Below, piece after piece: positions 58,970 to 64,000 of a stretch of DNA of 64,000 bases; positions within the stretch are counted from its first letter, which is position 1, and every line of letters begins with the position of its first letter. Source of the DNA: Pseudescherichia sp031987975 (GTDB lineage: Bacteria; Pseudomonadota; Gammaproteobacteria; Enterobacterales; Enterobacteriaceae); the NCBI RefSeq assembly GCF_031987975.1, contig NZ_DALZYX010000001.1, positions 124,001 to 188,000 of the forward strand, in the 5' to 3' direction. The notes under the pieces were generated by a model. It was not told the DNA's origin, ran no database searches, and saw only the letters and a program-made list of their open reading frames with translations. Position numbers and translations under genes: made by a program.

Positions 58970-60286
58970 ATGAACAACGACCTCGAAAAAAGGGTTATGC
59001 GCAAGGTAACCCTGCGCATTATCCCTTTCATCATGCTGCTGTATTTCATCGCCTTCCTCGACCGGGTCAATATTGGTTTTGCTGCCCTGACGATGAACCA
59101 GGATCTGGGCTTTTCGCCGACGGTATTTGGCCTTGGCGCAGGCATATTTTTCCTGGGCTATTTTCTCTTTGAAGTTCCGTCAAACTTAATCCTGCATAAG
59201 GTTGGAGCCAGGATCTGGATCGCCCGGGTGATGATCACCTGGGGACTGGTCTCGGGCTGTATGGCTTTCGTACAGGGCACAACCAGCTTCTATGTGCTGC
59301 GTTTTCTGCTCGGCGTTGCGGAAGCCGGTTTCTTCCCGGGCATTATTCTTTACCTGAGCTACTGGTTCCCGGCAGCAAAACGGGCCCAGGTTACCGCCAT
59401 ATTTATGGCTGCCGCCCCTCTTTCAACCGCTCTGGGATCGCCCATCTCTGCAATGCTTCTGGAGATGAACGGCCTGCTGGGTTATGCCGGTTGGCAATGG
59501 ATGTTCGTGCTGGAAGCGATCCCGGCCGTGCTGTTTGGCATCGTCGTCCTGTTTTACCTCACTGACCGTCCCGCCAAAGCGAAATGGCTGACCGAGGAGG
59601 AGCGGACCTGGCTGCAGAATACGATGCAGACTGAAGAGCAGGCCCGCGCTGCCGGGCAGAGCCATACCAGCGCATGGCGCGGGCTGGCGGACAAACGCGT
59701 TCTCGCCCTGGCGCTGGTCTACTTTGGTACTTCCGCCGGTCTCTACACGCTGGGTATCTGGGCACCACAAATTATTCATAGCTTTGGTGCCTCATCCCTG
59801 GAGATTGGCTTCCTTAACGCCTGCCCGGCCATCGTCGGCGTTATCGGTATGATCCTTTGGGCTCGCCACTCAGATCGGAAAAACGAGCGCAGCTGGCACG
59901 TTATCGGAGCCTGTCTGCTGGCCGCAGCCGGACTCATTTATGCCGGTAACGTCAGCACCCTGTTTACCGTCATTATCGCTCTGACGCTGGTCACTGCGGG
60001 CATCAGCGCGTCGAAACCGCCGCTCTGGAGTATGCCTACCCTGTTTTTAAGCGGCCCGGCAGCGGCAGCCGGCATCGCCACCATAAACTCTATTGGTAAC
60101 CTCGGGGGATTTGTCGGACCGATGATGATCGGCGTTATCCGCCAGCAAACCGGCAGCTATACCTGGGGACTCTATTTTGTTGCAGGTCTGTTGGTCATGT
60201 CAGCACTGATTGTCCTGATCCTGTCCGGGAGAGCGAAAAAGCCTCAGGCCACCGAACTTCCTCACCCTCATATTCACACTCATTAA
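58970..60286 (+). CDS. MFS anion:cation symporter, tartrate-type
   Basis: 438 aa from ATG 58970. Twelve TMs; FLDRVNIGFAALTMNQDLG in TM1 and FEVPSNLILHKVGARIWIAR in loop 2-3 mark the ACS/TtuB family of organic-acid symporters. First gene of the operon; ends in a His-rich tail (HPHIHTH). Confidence 0.88.
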   Translation: MNNDLEKRVMRKVTLRIIPFIMLLYFIAFLDRVNIGFAALTMNQDLGFSPTVFGLGAGIFFLGYFLFEVPSNLILHKVGARIWIARVMITWGLVSGCMAFVQGTTSFYVLRFLLGVAEAGFFPGIILYLSYWFPAAKRAQVTAIFMAAAPLSTALGSPISAMLLEMNGLLGYAGWQWMFVLEAIPAVLFGIVVLFYLTDRPAKAKWLTEEERTWLQNTMQTEEQARAAGQSHTSAWRGLADKRVLALALVYFGTSAGLYTLGIWAPQIIHSFGASSLEIGFLNACPAIVGVIGMILWARHSDRKNERSWHVIGACLLAAAGLIYAGNVSTLFTVIIALTLVTAGISASKPPLWSMPTLFLSGPAAAAGIATINSIGNLGGFVGPMMIGVIRQQTGSYTWGLYFVAGLLVMSALIVLILSGRAKKPQATELPHPHIHTH

Positions 60287-60304
60287 TTGATACGGAGAAT
60301 AACC

Positions 60305-61393
60305 ATGCGTAACTACTCTATCGCCGCCATTCCCGCCGACGGTATCGGTCCTGAAGTGATTTCTGCTGGCATCGAGGTGCTCCATGCCCTCTCCCATCAG
60401 GATCCAGAGCTGAAATTTACTGTTGAAACCTTCGACTGGGGTTCAGATTACTACAAGCGCCACGGCGTCATGATGCCGGAAGAGGGTTTGCAGACGTTAA
60501 AAAAATTCGATGCTATCTATTTTGGCGCTGTCGGCGCGCCCGATGTGCCCGATCACATAACGCTGTGGGGTTTGCGGCTGCCGATCTGCCAGGGATTTGA
60601 CCAGTACGCGAATGTGCGTCCAACTAAGATCTTGCCGGGCGTGACCTCGCCGCTGCGTAACCGCGGGCCAGGCGATCTCGACTGGGTCATCGTCCGTGAA
60701 AACTCAGAGGGCGAATACTCCGGCAACGGTGGCCGGGCGCATAAAGGGCTGCCGGAAGAGGTCGGGACCGAAGTGGCGATCTTTACCCGCGTCGGCGTGA
60801 CGCGCATCATGCGTTACGCCTTTAAGCTGGCCCAGTCGCGCCCGCGTAAGCTGCTGACGGTGGTCACCAAATCTAATGCACAGCGTCACGGCATGGTGAT
60901 GTGGGATGAAATTGCTGCCGAAGTGGCGCAGGAGTTTCCGGATGTGCAGTGGGACAAAATGCTGGTTGATGCGATGACGCATCGCATGACGCTGCATCCG
61001 CAGAGTCTGGATACTATCGTCGCCACCAACCTGCATGCCGATATTCTCTCGGATTTGGCTGGCGCGCTGGCTGGCAGCCTTGGCGTGGCACCGACGGCGA
61101 ATATCGATCCTGAGCGGCGTTTCCCCTCGATGTTTGAACCTATTCATGGATCAGCTTTTGATATCACCGGCAAAGGCATCGCCAATCCGATTGCCACTTT
61201 CTGGACTGCCGTACAGATGCTGGAGCACCTGGGCGAACATGACGCCGCCGCGCTGATCATGGAGGGGATTGAGTATGTCTGCACCAATGGCATTCTGACG
61301 CCTGACGTTGGCGGCACGGCAAAAACCGCAGATGTCACCCGCGCGGTAGTGCAGTTTATTGAATCCCGGGTCACCGTTGCTGAGAGCGCGTAA
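60305..61393 (+). CDS. tartrate dehydrogenase/decarboxylase or D-malate dehydrogenase
   Basis: 362 aa from ATG 60305. Isopropylmalate/isocitrate dehydrogenase fold: IPADGIGPEV, RPTKILPGV, RENSEGEYSG, TKSNAQRHGMVMWDEI, and Asp residues in HADILSDLAGALAG. The RENSEGEYSG form is that of TtuC/DmlA/YeaU. With a glycerate kinase next door, oxidation/decarboxylation of tartrate to D-glycerate is likely; D-malate to pyruvate is also possible. Confidence 0.9.
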   Translation: MRNYSIAAIPADGIGPEVISAGIEVLHALSHQDPELKFTVETFDWGSDYYKRHGVMMPEEGLQTLKKFDAIYFGAVGAPDVPDHITLWGLRLPICQGFDQYANVRPTKILPGVTSPLRNRGPGDLDWVIVRENSEGEYSGNGGRAHKGLPEEVGTEVAIFTRVGVTRIMRYAFKLAQSRPRKLLTVVTKSNAQRHGMVMWDEIAAEVAQEFPDVQWDKMLVDAMTHRMTLHPQSLDTIVATNLHADILSDLAGALAGSLGVAPTANIDPERRFPSMFEPIHGSAFDITGKGIANPIATFWTAVQMLEHLGEHDAAALIMEGIEYVCTNGILTPDVGGTAKTADVTRAVVQFIESRVTVAESA

Positions 61394-61395
61394 AA

Positions 61396-62655
61396 ATGAG
61401 AGATGAACAGGCTGCAGAGATCCTGCAGGATATATTTAAGCAGGCCGTTGACAGCGCCCGCCCTGGGCCTGTCATCCCTCCCGCCCTGCCGCAGAAGCCG
61501 AAAGGCCGCTGTATTGTGGTGGGAGCGGGTAAAGCATCTGCCGCCATGGCAGCGGCGGTGGATGCAGCCTGGCCAGATGTCGAGGTCAGCGGCGTCGTGG
61601 TCACACGTTATGGCCACGCCGTACCGGCGGGACGTATCCGGATCCTGGAAGCGTCCCATCCGGTGTCGGATGCCATGAGTGAAACCGCAGCGATGCTGAT
61701 TGTGGAGTCTCTGCGCGGGCTGACAAAGGACGACCTGGTGCTGGCGCTAATGTCCGGCGGCGGTTCAGCCCTGATGGCATTGCCCGCACCGGGCCTTACG
61801 CTTGCGGATAAACAGGTCGTCACGCGCGCCCTGTTGCACAGTGGTGCCACTATCAGGGAGATGAATCTGGTACGGCGGCATCTGTCAGCTGTAAAAGGCG
61901 GCAAGCTGGCCGCAATGGCGCAGCCGGCGCGTGTGGTATCGCTAATTATCAGCGACGTGCCGGGGGATAACCCGGCGGATATTGCTTCCGGCCCGACGGT
62001 AGCGGACAGTACAACGCCAGGTGATGCCCTGAAGGTGCTTGAACGCTACGGTATAGCGATATCTGAGCCGGTGCGTGCTGTGCTGAGCATGCCAATCCCA
62101 CCCTCGGCCAGAATGCCGAATGGCGAGGTTAACCTGATAGCTACGCCGGCAATGGCGTTAAAAGCGGCAGCCGAGGCGGCGCGGGGCCATGGCATTACGC
62201 CGCTGATCCTCGGGGATGCCATCGAAGGAGAAAGTCGTGAAGCGGCAATCGTCATGGCGGGTATCGCCAAATCGGTGAAGCAGCATGGCCAACCATTGGG
62301 TGCTCCCGCTCTGCTGCTCTCTGGAGGAGAAACCACGGTCACGGTGCGTAATGGTCGCGCCGGTAAAGGAGGAAGAAACACGGAGTTTTTGCTCAGCCTT
62401 GCCTGCGCGCTACAGGGTGAAAGCGGGATCTGGGCAGTAGCGGGCGACAGCGACGGTATTGACGGTACGGAAGATGCAGCAGGTGCTCTCATCTACCCCG
62501 ATACGCTGTCACGCGGCAGGTTACAAGGCCTGCATGCTGCTCACTATCTGGATGAGCATGACAGCTACAGCTATTTTCATGCGCTTGATGATTTACTGCT
62601 TACTGGCCCGACGCTCACTAACGTCAATGATATCCGGGCAATATTAGTTGCTTAA
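61396..62655 (+). CDS. glycerate 2-kinase (TtuD/GckA, MOFRL family)
   Basis: 419 aa, starting two bases after the previous stop. GAGKASAAMAAAVD, LALMSGGGSALMALPAPGL, VRRHLSAVKGGKLA, SDVPGDNPADIASGPTV and the MOFRL segment LSGGETTVTV ... GRNTEFLLSLA are characteristic. It phosphorylates D-glycerate to 2-phosphoglycerate, feeding glycolysis. Older annotations call it hydroxypyruvate reductase. Confidence 0.92.
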   Translation: MRDEQAAEILQDIFKQAVDSARPGPVIPPALPQKPKGRCIVVGAGKASAAMAAAVDAAWPDVEVSGVVVTRYGHAVPAGRIRILEASHPVSDAMSETAAMLIVESLRGLTKDDLVLALMSGGGSALMALPAPGLTLADKQVVTRALLHSGATIREMNLVRRHLSAVKGGKLAAMAQPARVVSLIISDVPGDNPADIASGPTVADSTTPGDALKVLERYGIAISEPVRAVLSMPIPPSARMPNGEVNLIATPAMALKAAAEAARGHGITPLILGDAIEGESREAAIVMAGIAKSVKQHGQPLGAPALLLSGGETTVTVRNGRAGKGGRNTEFLLSLACALQGESGIWAVAGDSDGIDGTEDAAGALIYPDTLSRGRLQGLHAAHYLDEHDSYSYFHALDDLLLTGPTLTNVNDIRAILVA

Positions 62656-62662
62656 CCTCTCT

Positions 62663-62686
62663 GCTCTCCCGGTAGCCTGGGAGAGC
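62663..62686 (+). terminator. hairpin after the glycerate kinase gene
   Basis: GCTCTCCC/GGGAGAGC, 8-bp stem with an 8-base loop but no good T-run; probable operon end. Confidence 0.5.
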
Positions 62687-62730
62687 ATTATCCAAATTCC
62701 ACAGCTTTTAGGGCAAGCAAACGCGGGATT

Positions 62731-63288
62731 CTATGCGACTGTTTTGCGACGTCGCTCGATGAGCGCTATCGAAATTGATTCAACTTCTTTAAAGTCTTTG
62801 GACACGCTGGTTCGTAGTGCAAGGTTCCATTTGCTTAATACACGAGCGTTATTCAACAGCTCGCTGCCTTCCGGTAGCCGACCATTTTGTAACAACCATT
62901 GCGCAACATCCGCCCAATCCCACAATGGAGACTGGCCTTTGATACGCTGGATAGGGCAAGGGAAATCGCCGCTGCCGCGAGTACCATCTTTTAGCATCGC
63001 AATTGCCTGACGCGACATGTTTGTCATTTCAGCTATATCGCTTAAGCCCACAAGGGCAGAGTCGACGGATTCAACAATAGCGCCGATTCCGGCTGATTCG
63101 ATATTTTCGACCGCTGATGAAATAGCTTCATCCAGAGAGTCAGCTTCACGATCGAACTCAACGTAAACAGAGTTACCATATGCACAAATCAGCGCATCGT
63201 CACAACCGCTTTCGTACAGCGCATCTTCCAGTCCGTCAGTGTCATACGTGACACCTGAGAGGGTCAGAGTGAAGTTATAAAGCGCCAT
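62731..63288 (-). CDS. HTH protein, putative antitoxin of a two-gene module
   Basis: 185 aa from ATG 63288; the longer frame reads through the intergenic gap. The N-terminal domain of strands and helices (MALYNFTLTLSGVTYDTDGL, VYVEFDREADSLDEAISSAV) resembles HicB-like/RNase H-like folds by eye. A helix-turn-helix follows at about 100-125 (LSDIAEMTNMSRQAIAMLKDG), then a Trp-rich segment (SPLWDWADVAQWLLQNGRLP). Probably binds the palindrome upstream of its partner. Confidence 0.65.
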   Translation of the reverse strand: MALYNFTLTLSGVTYDTDGLEDALYESGCDDALICAYGNSVYVEFDREADSLDEAISSAVENIESAGIGAIVESVDSALVGLSDIAEMTNMSRQAIAMLKDGTRGSGDFPCPIQRIKGQSPLWDWADVAQWLLQNGRLPEGSELLNNARVLSKWNLALRTSVSKDFKEVESISIALIERRRKTVA

Positions 63289-63372
63289 AATACCTCTTCG
63301 TTTAATAGTCAGAGTATGGTGTATTCTTAATTCAGTCAGGAACGGTTGCAGCCGTTCCTGACGGGACAAAGA

Positions 63373-63603
63373 TCATTCGCAGCGGTTAACTGTGCGAACG
63401 ATCTGTTTGGCATGGTTTTCCGCATCTTTCGGCGTTGACCATACGCTCACCTGGTGATCTCGGTGTTCACCTTCAGGGTTGCCGCAGCGTAATCTACAAA
63501 AACAGTGTGCAGAATTGCCTGGTCGAACCCAGACCCAGCCTTTTTTCAGAGCATATTCAATGGCTGCTTGAATGTGCTTATTAGGATGGCTTTTCAGATA
63601 CAA
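63373..63603 (-). CDS. 76-aa HicA-like protein, putative toxin
   Basis: TTG start at 63603 with CTGGAG five bases upstream; no ATG fits. HPNKHIQAAIEYALKKGWVW, RPGNSAHCFCRLRCGNPEG and HRDHQVSVWSTPKDAENHAK suggest a small alpha-beta fold similar to HicA with His residues on a strand. First gene of the pair; the partner starts 84 bp later. Identity as an RNase toxin is inferred. Confidence 0.6.
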   Translation of the reverse strand: MYLKSHPNKHIQAAIEYALKKGWVWVRPGNSAHCFCRLRCGNPEGEHRDHQVSVWSTPKDAENHAKQIVRTVNRCE

Positions 63604-63630
63604 CTAAACTCCAGCTAACTGTAAATTTGG

Positions 63631-63648
63631 TGTTGACACTTGTCAACA
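63631..63648. promoter_or_regulatory. palindromic operator/promoter of the two-gene module
   Basis: TGTTGACACTTGTCAACA, perfect 8-bp arms with a 2-bp centre. On the minus strand it contains TTGACA, with TACAGT 17 bp downstream as -10, so a bound repressor would cover the -35. Confidence 0.75.
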
Positions 63649-63826
63649 TAAAATTCAATTTACCTGTCCGTGTCTCCACCCCGTCGTCGAATGCTGTCTA
63701 CGGCCAGCTTTGACGGCGCATAGGATATCAGAAGCATCTGGGTGTTCACCGTTTCACCCGCCCAATAACCTTAATTTTTTTGCGGCCAAATATCACAGTC
63801 TGTCATTGGCCTACGGGCTAGCAGGT

Positions 63827-64000
63827 TTATTCTATTTCAAACCGCAACCATGGTGCTGCTTCCATGAAGGCCACCATCCCCTGCGCATCAGGCAGTGCGG
63901 CTAAGGCTCCTTTCGCCGTCGTGGCCAGCGCGCCACAGGCACTGGCTTGCGTTATGGCCTGCTTGAGCTGCCCCCCATCCTGTAACGCATTACCCTGGGC
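63827..64000 (-). CDS. PfkB-family sugar kinase, probably fructokinase (C-terminal end only)
   Basis: 57 codons up to the window edge, in frame to TAA 63829-63827. KQAITQASACGALATTAKGA matches the last helix of ScrK-type fructokinases. The remainder lies outside the window. The 220 bp between it and the module at 63603 hold nothing else recognised. Confidence 0.7.
   Translation of the reverse strand, partial: AQGNALQDGGQLKQAITQASACGALATTAKGALAALPDAQGMVAFMEAAPWLRFEIE

Overview
The window is about 64 kb of an enterobacterial chromosome, probably Enterobacter, Lelliottia or a close relative. The support is a Trg chemoreceptor, frmR-frmA, a YdeP-type oxidoreductase, a membrane PQQ dehydrogenase, a tartrate/glycerate operon and the end of a fructokinase gene, all with enterobacterial codon use. 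A complete lambda-like (siphovirus-type) prophage of about 49.0 kb, roughly 7428-56447, splits this backbone.

Left backbone (1-7443): 3' end of a molybdopterin oxidoreductase, a PQQ-dependent membrane dehydrogenase, trg, frmA and frmR. The prophage sits in the frmR promoter/operator. A 16-bp identical core (attL 7428-7443, attR 56432-56447) lies inside a longer imperfect repeat, so both junctions keep a FrmR-type operator and the same -35/-10 pair. frmRA therefore keeps a promoter after integration.

Prophage, attL to attR. (i) An AT-rich accessory block (7444-9725) holds probable integrase arm sites and a two-gene module: a DNase I-like EEP-family hydrolase and a 146-aa partner. (ii) A minus-strand pair (9726-10288) lies behind a perfect SOS box; one gene is a UmuD'-like protein without catalytic residues. 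(iii) The late morphogenesis operon is read on the minus strand from terminase (35245) to tail fibre (10364): small and large terminase, FtsK-gamma insert, portal, SPP1 gp7-like protein, DUF2213 protease, decoration, major capsid, connector genes, tail tube, tape measure, M, L, K, I, J and fibre. It is interrupted by small morons (lipoproteins, secreted proteins, convergent mini-genes), several with their own terminators. (iv) The lysis block (37547-38762) has a phage-21-type pinholin, a SAR endolysin and nested Rz/Rz1. (v) Next are a DUF1133 Q-like antiterminator, RusA, a YbcO-like nuclease, a DUF1367 protein and a gene-poor stretch with a second identical SOS box. (vi) Then come a large C5 methyltransferase, P and O replication proteins with origin iterons inside O, and an immunity region with YdaT-like and YdaS/Cro-like genes facing a non-cleavable CI-like repressor. 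(vii) Rightward early genes are a DUF1482 gene, an enlarged RecE, RecT, a gene with an early amber stop, an excisionase and a tyrosine integrase next to attR.

Right backbone (56448-64000): glutathione peroxidase, two small membrane proteins, a LysR regulator divergent from an MFS transporter - tartrate/malate dehydrogenase - glycerate kinase operon, a two-gene toxin-antitoxin-like module behind a perfect palindrome, and the 3' end of a PfkB-family sugar kinase.

All calls come from reading the sequence and from remembered family motifs. No database search was run.
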